DNA of 33,390 nucleotides from Scytonema tolypothrichoides VB-61278 (GTDB taxonomy: Bacteria; Cyanobacteriota; Cyanobacteriia; Cyanobacteriales; Nostocaceae), in the NCBI RefSeq assembly GCF_000828085.3, contig NZ_JXCA02000024.1, positions 203,612-237,001 of the forward strand. The letters are read 5' to 3'. Of this stretch, positions 7,524 through 15,788 are shown piece after piece (the first letter of the stretch is position 1; the number at the start of each line of letters is the position of its first letter). The notes beneath the pieces were generated by a model. That model saw only the letters and a program-made list of their open reading frames with translations, did not search any database and had not been told where the DNA came from. A program made the position numbers and the translations under genes.

Positions 7524-8420
7524 CTATAGTTGGGTACTGTAAGCACTATAGCCATAAGCCAAAGTTTCTTTCATCGCAGATGACGGCTTGAGACTTCTGT
7601 TAATTAATTTCGCCAACGGTATCCGGATTCCTTTGATGGTTTCTGGTAAAATTGCATATTCTTGTGTTGGTTCTACAATGTATTGTGAACATTTAGTTTT
7701 TATTCCAGAAGCAGTCAACATTGCATCTATTTCTGCAGATGAATATTGCTTGAGATAAACTGAATTCTGTTTTGGGTTAAGCCTTCTGACTAAATTATGA
7801 ATTATGTGAGAAGGACAAGACTTGTTGTGGAAAGAATGATTGAACACGAAAGTTCCACCTGGTTTGAGTACACGAGATATTTCAACCAAGAGCTTTCTAA
7901 TTTGTGCTTCTGGTATATGCATAAAGACACAGTTAGAAATTATTAGGTCTACAGAATTATCTTCTAAAGGCAACAATTCAGCAGAAGCACAAATAATGTA
8001 AAACTCTGCTCCTGGGAAAAAATCATATTCTTGCTTACACTTGAGTAAGCGTCGCAATAAAGATTCAGAAATATCAATTCCGTAATACTGCTGACATTTC
8101 AAATTCTTATCTTTTGAAAGAAACAAAGGAATTCGACCATATCCACAGCCAATTTCCAGAATAGAATCAACAGACTTGTTGATAGGAAACTTATTCCAAG
8201 TTCCTCCAGGTCTTCCGGTTAAAAGAGTGTAATCTTGCTTAAGTGGGGAGGTTTCTTCTGCTTGTTCGATTTTTTGAGAACCGTAGTATGTCTTACCAAT
8301 TTCGTCCCATCTTTGTTTTTGTTCCGTACTGTTTAACTGTTCATAGTCATTAGGAAAATAGATGCCATCCCGAAGTTGAAAGTCATTGAAACTGATTTTG
8401 CCATTGACTGATTTGCTCAT
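7524..8420 (-). CDS. Class I SAM-dependent methyltransferase
   Basis: A 298-residue protein of the Rossmann-like methyltransferase fold. SAM-binding motif I is LEIGCGYGR. It is followed by YGIDISESLL (the acidic residue that holds the ribose), ASAELLPLEDNSVDLIISN (motif II/III region) and SRVLKPGGTFVFN (post-motif III), in the order usual for Methyltransf_11/25 enzymes. I chose ATG 8420 because AGGG lies 8 bp upstream. An in-frame GTG at 8486 without a ribosome site would add 22 residues. The N-terminal 85 residues precede the fold and may form a substrate lid. The substrate is unknown. It is transcribed alone, divergent from the FAD oxidoreductase gene. Confidence 0.8.
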   Translation of the reverse strand: MSKSVNGKISFNDFQLRDGIYFPNDYEQLNSTEQKQRWDEIGKTYYGSQKIEQAEETSPLKQDYTLLTGRPGGTWNKFPINKSVDSILEIGCGYGRIPLFLSKDKNLKCQQYYGIDISESLLRRLLKCKQEYDFFPGAEFYIICASAELLPLEDNSVDLIISNCVFMHIPEAQIRKLLVEISRVLKPGGTFVFNHSFHNKSCPSHIIHNLVRRLNPKQNSVYLKQYSSAEIDAMLTASGIKTKCSQYIVEPTQEYAILPETIKGIRIPLAKLINRSLKPSSAMKETLAYGYSAYSTQL

Positions 8421-8757
8421 TAGATAATCCCTCATCAAGCGATTAATTGTTTTTGGTTGTAAGTAGCCATCATGAACTGGGTACACCAGCCACCAGAACG
8501 AATGAAAATCTTCCTCCCTTCCACAAGATGCACAAAATGCTATTTTCGAGTCCTGATCTGAATTTACATTGCAAGGCTAGATATGGAAGTGTGGGGGTCT
8601 AGGTGTATGATTTTCCTATGTACCCCTTACTACCCTAGCCTCTACAAAACTTCTACGCCAGAACACAATTTCTTTCATCTCTGGGTAGCTTTATGGTTAA
8701 ATAGTATGTTCACCAAATGTTTTAAATTTGATGGTGGGATAAAAATCGGAGGCTCAT
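8421..8757. other. Divergent promoter region
   Basis: About 340 bp between the divergent methyltransferase and FAD oxidoreductase genes. It should hold both promoters. The only clear element is GGAGG at 8749-8753, just before ATG 8758. No credible gene is seen. Confidence 0.5.
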
Positions 8758-10269
8758 ATGTCAAAAGTGTCACAAGACAAGCGAGTGGTCGTTGTTGGTG
8801 CTGGTTGGGCTGGTTTAGGAGCAACTGATTATCTAGCAAAACAAGGGTACCACGTGACACTACTAGAAGCAGGTTCTTATCCTGGTGGATTGGTTGCGGG
8901 TTGGAAAACATCTGCAGGACGTTCTGTAGAAGCGGGTATTCATGGCTTCTGGTACCCTTACAGAAATATTTTTTCTCTGATTAATGAACTGGGAATTAAT
9001 CCTTTTACAACTTGGACTCGTTCATCGCAATATTCTCCAGCAGGGTTAGAAGTTGAATCACCCATTTTTCAGGACTTACCACAACTCCCGACTCCTCTAG
9101 GAACTTTCCTTTATACACAGTTTAAACGTTTGCCACTCCTTGATCGCCTCAGCGCCCTGCCTTTACTTTACGCGGTTATTGATTTTGATAATTCCGATGA
9201 AGCTTGGCGACGTTATGATTTTATCACTGCCCGTGAATTGTTTAAAGATTTTGGCGTTTCTGCACGACTCTACCGCGAATCTTTTGAACCAATGTTATTG
9301 GTGGGCTTGTTTGCTCCTGGAGAACAGTGTTCGGCAGCAGCAGCTATAGGAATGCTTTACTATTTTATTTTGGCACATCAACCAGATTTTGATGTGGTTT
9401 GGTGCCGGGGAACTGTAGGAGAACAAATCTTTCGTCCTTGGGTAGAACGTATTGAAAAATCTGGGGCAAAAGTGTTAGCCAACCATCGAGTCACTGACTT
9501 AATTGTTGATGATAATAATCAAGTCACAGGAGTTGTTTGCAATGATGAAGTCTTTGATGCTGATGCAGTCATTTTTGCTGTTGGTATCACTGGTATGAAA
9601 AAGATTTTATCAAGTAGCCCCAGTTTACAAAAACGTGATGAATTTCGCAATCTCAGCAATCTAGGAGCGATTGATGTTTTAGCAACTCGGCTATGGTTTG
9701 ACCGTAAGATTTCTATTAAGCGTCCTTCTAATGCTTGCTTTGGGTTTGATGCAACAACGGGTTGGACATTTTTTGATTTGAATGCGTTGCATGATGAGTA
9801 CCGTAACGAACCAGGTACAGTTGTTGAAGCTGATTTTTATCATGCTAATCAATTTCTTTCATTAGAAAATGAGGAAATTATTCCGATAGTTCAGGGTTAT
9901 TTAGCAAATTGTGTGCCAGAATTTCGGAATGCCAAAGTTATTGATAGCAGTGTGATTCGTCTACCGCAAGCAGTCTCTCACTTTGCTCCTGGTAGTTATC
10001 GTTATATGTTATCAGCGAAAACGAGTTTTAAAAATGTTTTTATGAGTGGTGATTGGATTGTAAACCGCCACGGTTCCTGGTCACAGGAAAAGGCTTATGT
10101 CACAGGTTTAGAAGCAGCAAATTTAGTGATTTCCTATTTTGGAGAAGGTGCACTAGCCAAGATTCTACCTGTGGAAGCAGATGAGGCACACATTGAATTG
10201 GCAAGAACTGTTAACAAAAGTGTACGTCAAATTGGTAAATCTATTTTGCCGGAGTTTTGGTTACCGTAA
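8758..10269 (+). CDS. FAD-dependent oxidoreductase (amine oxidase / phytoene-desaturase-like)
   Basis: A 503-residue flavoprotein. The N-terminal dinucleotide-binding motif is VVVVGAGWAGLG (10-21), with the acidic end of beta-2 in LLEAGSYPGG, typical of the amine oxidase/carotenoid desaturase superfamily. The C-terminal FAD-closing segment is NVFMSGDWI, followed by GSWSQEKAYVTGLEAAN, which matches the desaturase-type C-terminal motif. Relatives include CrtP/CrtQ-like desaturases and HpnE-like enzymes. The exact substrate cannot be told, but a hydrophobic isoprenoid-type substrate is plausible by inference. The start is well supported by GGAGG 5 bp upstream of ATG 8758. The gene stands alone, convergent to a small membrane protein gene. 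Confidence 0.8.
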   Translation: MSKVSQDKRVVVVGAGWAGLGATDYLAKQGYHVTLLEAGSYPGGLVAGWKTSAGRSVEAGIHGFWYPYRNIFSLINELGINPFTTWTRSSQYSPAGLEVESPIFQDLPQLPTPLGTFLYTQFKRLPLLDRLSALPLLYAVIDFDNSDEAWRRYDFITARELFKDFGVSARLYRESFEPMLLVGLFAPGEQCSAAAAIGMLYYFILAHQPDFDVVWCRGTVGEQIFRPWVERIEKSGAKVLANHRVTDLIVDDNNQVTGVVCNDEVFDADAVIFAVGITGMKKILSSSPSLQKRDEFRNLSNLGAIDVLATRLWFDRKISIKRPSNACFGFDATTGWTFFDLNALHDEYRNEPGTVVEADFYHANQFLSLENEEIIPIVQGYLANCVPEFRNAKVIDSSVIRLPQAVSHFAPGSYRYMLSAKTSFKNVFMSGDWIVNRHGSWSQEKAYVTGLEAANLVISYFGEGALAKILPVEADEAHIELARTVNKSVRQIGKSILPEFWLP

Positions 10270-10308
10270 ATTACACTTACCCCTCAGGAGAGTGTAGGAG
10301 TGTCAACA

Positions 10309-10337
10309 GGGGTGTAAGGGTATAAGGGTGTAGGGGG
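10309..10337 (+). other. G-quadruplex-like motif in 3' region
   Basis: Four G-runs (GGGG, GGG, GGG, GGGGG) separated by loops of 5, 5 and 4 bases, 40 bp after the FAD oxidoreductase stop. This fits the usual G3+N1-7 quadruplex pattern on the plus strand, hence in the RNA of that gene. A C-rich hairpin (CCCCTCCGGGG) follows at about 10349. It may also simply be a GGGTGTA-type dispersed repeat. Confidence 0.5.
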
Positions 10338-10448
10338 AACCCCTGCCCCTCCGGGGAGTTCAAAGTTAAAAGCAGGCTAGCGAATCCCCTACGCCCAAAC
10401 GCGCGTTATGGGCGCAGTACTCTTGAGGCAAAACGATGGATTGTTCTT

Positions 10449-10643
10449 TTAATAACGCCACCAGGTTTTTTGCACGTAACTGAGAATAGCCATAGCCACC
10501 GCCGCAAGCACCAACAGCCAAATCACTCCTCCTGGAAGAAAAGTGAGAATACCAAAACCTCTAAGAACCCAAACAGCGATCGCAATACCAAGAAAAACCC
10601 CGAAACCCTGGTTTAATGTACGATTTAATTTAGACGAACTCAT
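10449..10643 (-). CDS. Small two-helix membrane protein
   Basis: A 64-residue protein with two hydrophobic segments (about 14-32, GVFLGIAIAVWVLRGFG, and 36-54, PGGVIWLLVLAAVAMAIL) and a basic-aromatic tail KTWWRY. I chose ATG 10643 because AAGGGA lies just upstream; a start at 10670 would add nine residues with no better ribosome site. It is probably an inner- or thylakoid-membrane protein of unknown role. I do not recognise a named family. Confidence 0.6.
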   Translation of the reverse strand: MSSSKLNRTLNQGFGVFLGIAIAVWVLRGFGILTFLPGGVIWLLVLAAVAMAILSYVQKTWWRY

Positions 10644-11106
10644 CTTATTTCCCTTAAACTCAACAATCACTGCATTTTATATGTAGTAACAATCCTAGTC
10701 ACTAAATCTGAAAGCCGCAAATAAAGATCACACCAGAGGTAGATGCAGTTAAAGCACTGATCAAGGACTGATTCTATGGGAAGCAGTCGTAGGAAAATCT
10801 ACTCTACAATCAGTTCTTCATCTTTACTCTGACATTTGAGTATTATTACTCAAATGTTAAGATTTGCTATTTTGTGAATAAAATTGTCACTATATGCTAA
10901 AAGAGAACACAATATTTTGATATTAGTGATAAACCTGACATATGATAAGCGTGAAGTTTTAGTAAAAATGACTAGAGCATGACTGTTTCCGGAAAACTCT
11001 CGTATTTTACTGGAATTAGAATTAATGACTTGGACTGTATACCAAGTTAGATATTCACAAGTTTAAGCTAATGACGTTGATGTGTTGAGGAGTGACTGAA
11101 AAAAGT
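10644..11106. other. Divergent intergenic region
   Basis: About 460 bp between the small membrane protein gene and the SRPBCC gene, AT-rich and without a credible ORF. It holds a perfect inverted repeat at 10832-10857 (listed separately). GAGGAG at 11086-11091 is the likely ribosome site of the next gene. Confidence 0.5.
10832..10857. promoter_or_regulatory. Perfect 11-bp inverted repeat, possible operator
   Basis: ACATTTGAGTA, a 4-bp spacer TTAT, then TACTCAAATGT. The symmetry and the position between divergent genes suit a dimeric regulator site. A stem-loop in RNA is also possible, though no T-run follows. Confidence 0.45.
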
Positions 11107-11661
11107 ATGTCTGCGTCCTTTACCTCAGATTCGGTTCCCATAGATTCAAGTATGCCTTGGACTCAAGATAAACAAAGATTACTGATGCAAGGTGAAATTC
11201 TGGTGCAAACGCGATCGCACACAACTTGGGGTGGTGCTGTCACCGCTTGGATGTATTTGCCCGTAGTGCGATCAAATATTTGGCAACAGATAACAGATTA
11301 CCCGCGTTGGGTACAATATTTTCCAGATCTGACCAAAAGCGAAGTTTTGCAATCTGGTGAGGTGAAACGTCTATATCAAGCGGCACAAAAAACATTTTTC
11401 TTTTTCACTGCCCAAGTGGAAATTTACCTTGATGTCGTGGAAGAGTTTGGGCAGCACATACAATTTAGGCTGCAAAAAGGTAGTTTTCACGATTTTACAG
11501 CCAACTTAGAGCTAAAAGATTGTGGTAACGGGACTTTACTGAGCTATACTGTGCAAGCTACACCGATCATTCCTATACCATCAATTTTCATTCAACAAGC
11601 CATGAACTTTGAATTGCCTGCGAATATGCGTAAAATGCGACAAGTTCTTTGTAAAGGTTAG
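11107..11661 (+). CDS. SRPBCC/START-like (polyketide cyclase-type) protein
   Basis: A 184-residue protein from ATG 11107; a GTG at 11092 is possible but overlaps its own ribosome site GAGGAG. The pattern YLPVVRSNIWQQITDYPRWVQYFPDLTKSEVL is the beginning of a coenzyme Q-binding/polyketide cyclase (SRPBCC) domain. It is followed by alternating beta strands and a long C-terminal helix (FIQQAMNFELPANMRKMR). Such folds bind hydrophobic ligands such as lipids, quinones or carotenoids. No catalytic residues can be named. It ends 6 bp before the DUF924 gene, so the two form an operon. Confidence 0.75.
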   Translation: MSASFTSDSVPIDSSMPWTQDKQRLLMQGEILVQTRSHTTWGGAVTAWMYLPVVRSNIWQQITDYPRWVQYFPDLTKSEVLQSGEVKRLYQAAQKTFFFFTAQVEIYLDVVEEFGQHIQFRLQKGSFHDFTANLELKDCGNGTLLSYTVQATPIIPIPSIFIQQAMNFELPANMRKMRQVLCKG

Positions 11662-11667
11662 TAAAAG

Positions 11668-12243
11668 ATGTCACAGGCAAGAGAAATTTTGGACTTTTGG
11701 TTTGGTAGTTTTGGTTCACCAGACTACGGCAAACCAAAGTCTTTCTGGTTCAGTAAAAAACCAGAGTTTGATGAAGAACTGCGAATCCGGTTTCTGATAG
11801 ATTACCAAAAAGCAGCAGGAGGGTACCTAGACGACTGGATGGATTTTCCTGATAGTTGTCTAGCATTAATTTTGCTGTTGGATCAGTTTCCCAGAAGTAT
11901 GTTTCGTGATACTCCAGAAGCCTTTGCTACTGACTGGGAAGCACTCTCAGTGGCTCAGCACGCTGTTGCAAAAGGATATGATCAAAAGTTACTACCTGTA
12001 CAACGCTGGTTTGTTTACTTGCCTTTTGAACATAGCGAAAATTTGGAGCATCAGAGTCAAGCAGTACGACTGTTTCAGCAATTGGGCGATGATCCTGATA
12101 GTGTGAGTTGCATTGATTATGCAGTGCGCCATATGCAAGTCATAGAGCGTTTTGGGCGTTTTCCTCATCGCAATAAGATTTTGGGAAGAGTTTCAACTCC
12201 AGAAGAAAAGGAGTTTTTGAAGCAGAAAGGCTCATCGTTTTAA
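11668..12243 (+). CDS. DUF924 family protein
   Basis: A 191-residue protein matching the DUF924 pattern: ILDFWFG at the N-terminus, KSFWFSKKPEFDEELR, LILLLDQFPRSMFRDTPEAFATD, RWFVYLPFEHSENL and a C-terminal HMQVIERFGRFPHRNKILGR. The family is all-helical and resembles TPR-type folds; its biochemical role is unknown. Length is normal for the family. It starts 6 bp after the SRPBCC gene and is probably co-transcribed with it. Confidence 0.85.
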   Translation: MSQAREILDFWFGSFGSPDYGKPKSFWFSKKPEFDEELRIRFLIDYQKAAGGYLDDWMDFPDSCLALILLLDQFPRSMFRDTPEAFATDWEALSVAQHAVAKGYDQKLLPVQRWFVYLPFEHSENLEHQSQAVRLFQQLGDDPDSVSCIDYAVRHMQVIERFGRFPHRNKILGRVSTPEEKEFLKQKGSSF

Positions 12244-12269
12244 GTTGTGAGTTCAGATAAACAGACCTC

Positions 12270-12302
12270 TTGCAAAAGTGAGATTTTACGAGGTTCTGTT
12301 AA
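12270..12302 (-). repeat. 33-bp dispersed repeat, copy 2 (inverted)
   Basis: Reverse complement of 7243-7275 with one mismatch. It is directly continued by AAGAGTTCCCTG (12301-12312). The string CTGTTAAGAGTTCCCTG here also occurs at 4198-4214, at the 3' end of a kinase gene. Confidence 0.8.
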
Positions 12303-12678
12303 GAGTTCCCTGTTTCCTGTTACAAGTGCACCCGTGCAGATGAAGCCCTCTGGGTTTGTCTAAACTAAACTCGCTGCTTGGTTCAATTGAACGCATATTC
12401 GGTTTATGAACTGCCACAACGATAGGCACATTTAACTTCTTCGCGTCCTCGTCCCGCACTATAACGGTACTCCGTTTAGTGCCGGGATATAAGGCGGACA
12501 ATGACGATTGCATCTTTGCGGGGTTCCGACTGGGTTTAGGAGCCAGCCTTATTACTTCGGGTACTCGTGACGCCAACACAAATCAACAAAACAAAGGCTG
12601 GCTCATTTTCTTTGTCCCAGTGCGTGACCTATGCTTTCCACCGGAAAGCGCGGGAAAAGATGTATGAGGAATTGTCAA
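12303..12678. other. Gene-free region left of the TnpB element
   Basis: It contains a minus-strand open frame (12286-12579, 97 codons) whose last codons lie in the 33-bp repeat. Its translation shows no motif I recognise and I do not call it a gene. The region may be leftover of an older insertion. Confidence 0.4.
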
Positions 12679-12692
12679 TTTTTCCGGAACAT

Positions 12693-12722
12693 TGTTACTA
12701 AAAAATGTATATAATAGTAACA
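12693..12722 (+). repeat. Subterminal hairpin at element left end
   Basis: TGTTACTA and TAGTAACA separated by 14 AT-rich bases. Subterminal hairpins near the left end are the structures recognised by TnpA in IS200/IS605 elements. It could also carry the tnpB promoter (TATAAT-like sequence in the loop). Confidence 0.5.
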
Positions 12723-12745
12723 GGTCGATATTTGGAAAAGTTTAG

Positions 12746-13981
12746 ATGAGACGGCAAGCCGTAAAAATTAGGTTGTATCCCACAGACCAGCAAGCCCAGA
12801 TACTTGCACAGCATTTTGGATGTGCGCGGTGGTGGTGGAATTATGGGCTGAACAAATGTATTGAAACCTATAAAGCAACCGGGAAAGGCTTGTCTCAGTC
12901 CGGTCTAAATTCTTTATTGCCAGCACTCAAAAAAGACAAAGAGACAGAATGGCTAGGAGAATGTTACTCGCAGGTTTTACAATCTGTAAGCCTCAATCTT
13001 AGTCGTGCGTACAAAAACTTTTTTGATGGTAGAGCACAATATCCTAAGTTCAAGTCAAGACATCATCGTCAGTCCATCCAGTATCCACAAAAGGTAAAAC
13101 AAGTCAATGATTGTCTGAAATTTCCTGGAACCCTGGGCGTTGTAAAAGCTAAAGTACATCGTCTACTTGATGGAACTATCAAGACTGTCACTGTTAGTAA
13201 ATGCCCATCAGGTAAATACTACGCTTCTGTGTTGATGGAATACGAGGGTGATTATCCAGCATCTAGTACAGATGGCAAGGTTATTGGTGTTGACTTAGGA
13301 ATCAAGGATTTTGCAATTACTTATGATGGTGAAAAAGTTTCCAAATATCCGAATCCTAAACATTTAGCTAGATACGAGAAAAAACTTGTTAAGAAACAAC
13401 GTATTGCTGCACGAAAAGTAAAAGGTAGTAATCGTCGTAAAAAGGCAACAAGGATTGTAGCTAGGGTATACGAACAGGTTAGCAATGTCCGTCAAGACTA
13501 CTTACACAAGCTATCTAGAAAGATAGTTGATAATAATCAAGTTGTGATAGTCGAAGACCTAAACGTCAAGGGCATGGTTCGCAACCACAAACTAGCGAAA
13601 GCAATATCTGATACTGGATGGGGAACCTTCGTCAACTTCTTGTCTTACAAATTAGAACGAGATGGTGGAAAATTAGTTGAGATAAACCGATGGTTTCCTA
13701 GTTCCAAGCTTTGCTCTAATTGTCATTACCAAATTAAAGAGTTGCCACTAGACATAAGAAATTGGATTTGTCCAAGTTGTGGTACTCACCACGATAGAGA
13801 TGGTAATGCAGCAATAAATATTAGAGCAGAAGGTATCAGATTGCTGTCCTCCTCTGGGACGGGGGAGGCTAACGCTAATGGAGAGGAAGTAAGACCAAAT
13901 CGTGGGCGCAAGCCTGTGATGAGGCATTCCTCCGTGAAGTTGGAAGCCCACACCATACCCGGTAGGGTTGGTGTTGGGTAG
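12746..13981 (+). CDS. tnpB: RNA-guided endonuclease TnpB
   Basis: A full-length protein of 411 residues. The N-terminal helix-turn-helix region begins MRRQAVKIRLYPTDQQ. The RuvC-like catalytic acids are D183 (VIGVDLGIKDFA), E270 (VVIVEDLNVKGM) and D352 (HDRDGNAAINI). A zinc ribbon has C323/C326 (CSNC) and C342/C345 (CPSC). All key residues are present, so the nuclease is probably active. TnpB proteins cut DNA guided by an omega RNA made from the element's right end, which favours retention of the element at its donor site. The C-terminal 40 residues (from about 370) are low in conservation because this DNA also encodes the RNA scaffold. The start is the first ATG and has only a weak ribosome site. 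Confidence 0.9.
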   Translation: MRRQAVKIRLYPTDQQAQILAQHFGCARWWWNYGLNKCIETYKATGKGLSQSGLNSLLPALKKDKETEWLGECYSQVLQSVSLNLSRAYKNFFDGRAQYPKFKSRHHRQSIQYPQKVKQVNDCLKFPGTLGVVKAKVHRLLDGTIKTVTVSKCPSGKYYASVLMEYEGDYPASSTDGKVIGVDLGIKDFAITYDGEKVSKYPNPKHLARYEKKLVKKQRIAARKVKGSNRRKKATRIVARVYEQVSNVRQDYLHKLSRKIVDNNQVVIVEDLNVKGMVRNHKLAKAISDTGWGTFVNFLSYKLERDGGKLVEINRWFPSSKLCSNCHYQIKELPLDIRNWICPSCGTHHDRDGNAAINIRAEGIRLLSSSGTGEANANGEEVRPNRGRKPVMRHSSVKLEAHTIPGRVGVG

Positions 13982-14035
13982 TTCACGCACGTCCATAAGC
14001 CAAGAATCCCACGGCTTTGCCCGTGGGAGCGTCAA
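13880..14035 (+). ncRNA. Predicted omega RNA (reRNA) scaffold
   Basis: In TnpB elements the guide RNA scaffold overlaps the 3' end of tnpB and runs to the right end of the element. Here that stretch ends in TCCCACGG-CTTTGC-CCGTGGGA (14007-14028), then GCGTCAA. Sequence from about 14036 onwards (TCCTGAGTTTTGTG) would serve as the guide. The 5' limit is unknown and given by analogy only. Confidence 0.5.
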
Positions 14036-14228
14036 TCCTGAGTTTTGTGTTCTTCACGAAAAAGTCCTGGTTTGAAATCAATACGGTTCAGTTAGCGCAA
14101 AAACATAAAAGTATGTAGTATGAAAGACAGGATTCATTCTTGTCAGTCATGCGGTTACTGCGTTTTAGTAATGGGTACTTCACATGCACCACCTGCACGC
14201 CAAAGGATGATAGGAGAGAAAAGAAAAA

Positions 14229-15455
14229 GTGAAACCGTTACGAATCATAGTTGTAGGTGGTGGCGCGGCTGGTTTTTTTGGTGCAATCGCAGCAACCGAA
14301 GCAAATCCCAACGCCCAAGTGACCATACTCGAAGCCAGTCGCCAGCTTCTGGCAAAAGTCCGCATTTCTGGTGGCGGACGCTGCAATGTCACTCAAGCTT
14401 GTTTTGATCCTTCAGGATTGGTACAAAATTATCCCAGAGGTGGAAAAGCTTTGCTAGGTGCGTTCACGCGCTTTCAAGCTAAGGATACAGTCGCTTGGTT
14501 TGCTGCCCACGGAGTACCGCTTAAAACCGAAGCTGATGGCAGAATGTTTCCCATCACGAATAGTTCCGAAACTATAGTGAACTGTCTGATAAATACAGCA
14601 AAAGCAACCGGGGTAGAAATACGTACAGGAACACTTATTATTGGTGTCAAACAACTCAGCACTCATTTTGAGATTTTTCTAAAGTCGGGAGAGATTTTGG
14701 AGTGCGATCGCCTACTCCTAGCCACAGGCAGCAATCCTGTAGGCTATAAAATAGCACAGAAGTTGGGACATACAATTGAATCACCAGTGCCCTCATTATT
14801 TACCTTCAATATCAAAGATGAATTTGTTTTGAAGTTGGCTGGTGTGAGTGTCAATCCTGTGCGGTTGCGCTTAAATATACAAGGATTTCCCCAACTAGAA
14901 CAAACTGGACCTTTGCTCATAACCCATTGGGGTTTTAGTGGTCCAGCCGTGCTAAAACTTTCTGCATGGGGTGCGAGAGTGCTGCACTCAAACAACTATC
15001 AAGCCACTTTACATATTAATTGGCTATCCCACCTCCAGCCAGAAGAAGTCCGGCAGAAATTACTAGCAGTTAAAAATGAAGTGGCAAAACGGGCGATCGC
15101 CCTACATCGCGGCGTTGACTTACCCCACCGTCTCTGGCAATACATTATCTCGCGTGCAGGTATCACACCAGAAGACCGTTGGGCAGAATTATCAAACAAA
15201 ACACTCAACCAGTTGGTGCAAGAACTGACTCAAGGACAATACCAAATAAAGGGTAAAGGAGTTTTTAAGGAAGAATTTGTCACCTGTGGCGGTGTCAACC
15301 TTAAAGAAGTCAACTTTAAAACAATGGAAAGTCGATTAGTTCCAGGGCTTTACTTCGCTGGAGAAATTTTAGATATTGATGGTGTCACTGGCGGCTTTAA
15401 TTTTCAAAGTGCTTGGACAACCGGATATTTAGCGGGGTTGGGAGCAGTTAACTGA
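14229..15455 (+). CDS. NAD(P)/FAD-dependent oxidoreductase, HI0933/BaiN family
   Basis: A 408-residue flavoprotein starting at GTG 14229, with AGGAG about 14 bp upstream. The FAD-binding motif is VVGGGAAGFFGA (8-19). The family-specific RISGGGRCNVT follows near residue 45, and the C-terminal FAD motif is GLYFAGEILDIDGVTGGFN, typical of the HI0933/YhiN/BaiN group. Members are soluble flavoproteins whose substrates are mostly unknown; BaiN of gut bacteria acts on bile acids, and that function should not be carried over here. The length is normal. The 3' end overlaps by 27 bp the convergent trpB fragment. Confidence 0.85.
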   Translation: MKPLRIIVVGGGAAGFFGAIAATEANPNAQVTILEASRQLLAKVRISGGGRCNVTQACFDPSGLVQNYPRGGKALLGAFTRFQAKDTVAWFAAHGVPLKTEADGRMFPITNSSETIVNCLINTAKATGVEIRTGTLIIGVKQLSTHFEIFLKSGEILECDRLLLATGSNPVGYKIAQKLGHTIESPVPSLFTFNIKDEFVLKLAGVSVNPVRLRLNIQGFPQLEQTGPLLITHWGFSGPAVLKLSAWGARVLHSNNYQATLHINWLSHLQPEEVRQKLLAVKNEVAKRAIALHRGVDLPHRLWQYIISRAGITPEDRWAELSNKTLNQLVQELTQGQYQIKGKGVFKEEFVTCGGVNLKEVNFKTMESRLVPGLYFAGEILDIDGVTGGFNFQSAWTTGYLAGLGAVN

Positions 15456-15788
15456 AAACTTGTCTAGAACAGTTTGGACATCTTTATCACCTCTTGCAGA
15501 ACAGTTGATGATCACGCAAGGGCTATTATCTAATTGAGGACAAAGAGTTTCTAAATAGGCGCTCGCATGAGCTGTTTCTAAAGCTGGGATAATGCCTTCT
15601 AATTGCGAAAGTCTTTGAAATGCCTCTAGTGCCTGCTTATTGGTCACGCTGTAATATTCAGCCCGACCAATATCCTTCAAATAACTATGCTCTGATTCTA
15701 CGCCAGGATAGTCCAATTCTGAAACAAGTTTAGGGAGTTGAGTAATGGGCGAGGAATTGACATTTTTTATATCCGAAGTGCTTGCCAC
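15429..15788 (-). pseudogene. trpB: C-terminal fragment of tryptophan synthase beta chain
   Basis: From about the 26th codon the translation matches the end of TrpB: LDYPGVESEHSYLKDIGRAEYYSV, LEAFQRLSQLEGIIPALETAHA and a final INCSARGDKDVQTV. This corresponds to about the last quarter of a protein near 400 residues. The PLP-lysine, the phosphate-binding loop and the alpha-subunit contact helices are all absent. The first 25 codons (GTG start, then ASTSDIKNVN) are unrelated, so the fragment is joined to foreign sequence. After DVQTV the normal ending is replaced by LDKFSVNCSQPR. It cannot be a working synthase subunit; a complete trpB is expected elsewhere in the genome. Confidence 0.85.

Larger units (their letters stand above)
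12679..14035 (+). mobile_element. IS200/IS605-type element carrying TnpB only
   Basis: The element holds one gene (tnpB) and no TnpA transposase. The left side has an 8-bp hairpin at 12693-12722. The right side ends in a strong hairpin at 14007-14028 followed by GCGTCAA. The word GTCAAT occurs at both proposed borders (12674-12679 and 14031-14036). Borders are therefore estimates. Absence of TnpA means it depends on another element for movement. Confidence 0.65.

Noticed and set aside
7349-7591. 80-codon plus-strand frame
   Set aside because: Lies in repeat-rich DNA and overlaps the methyltransferase 3' end; no family pattern.
14120-14407. 95-codon frame starting MKDRIHSCQSCGYC
   Set aside because: Most of it is the shifted frame of the BaiN-family gene; the Cys-rich start looks interesting but is only 30 codons in the leader.
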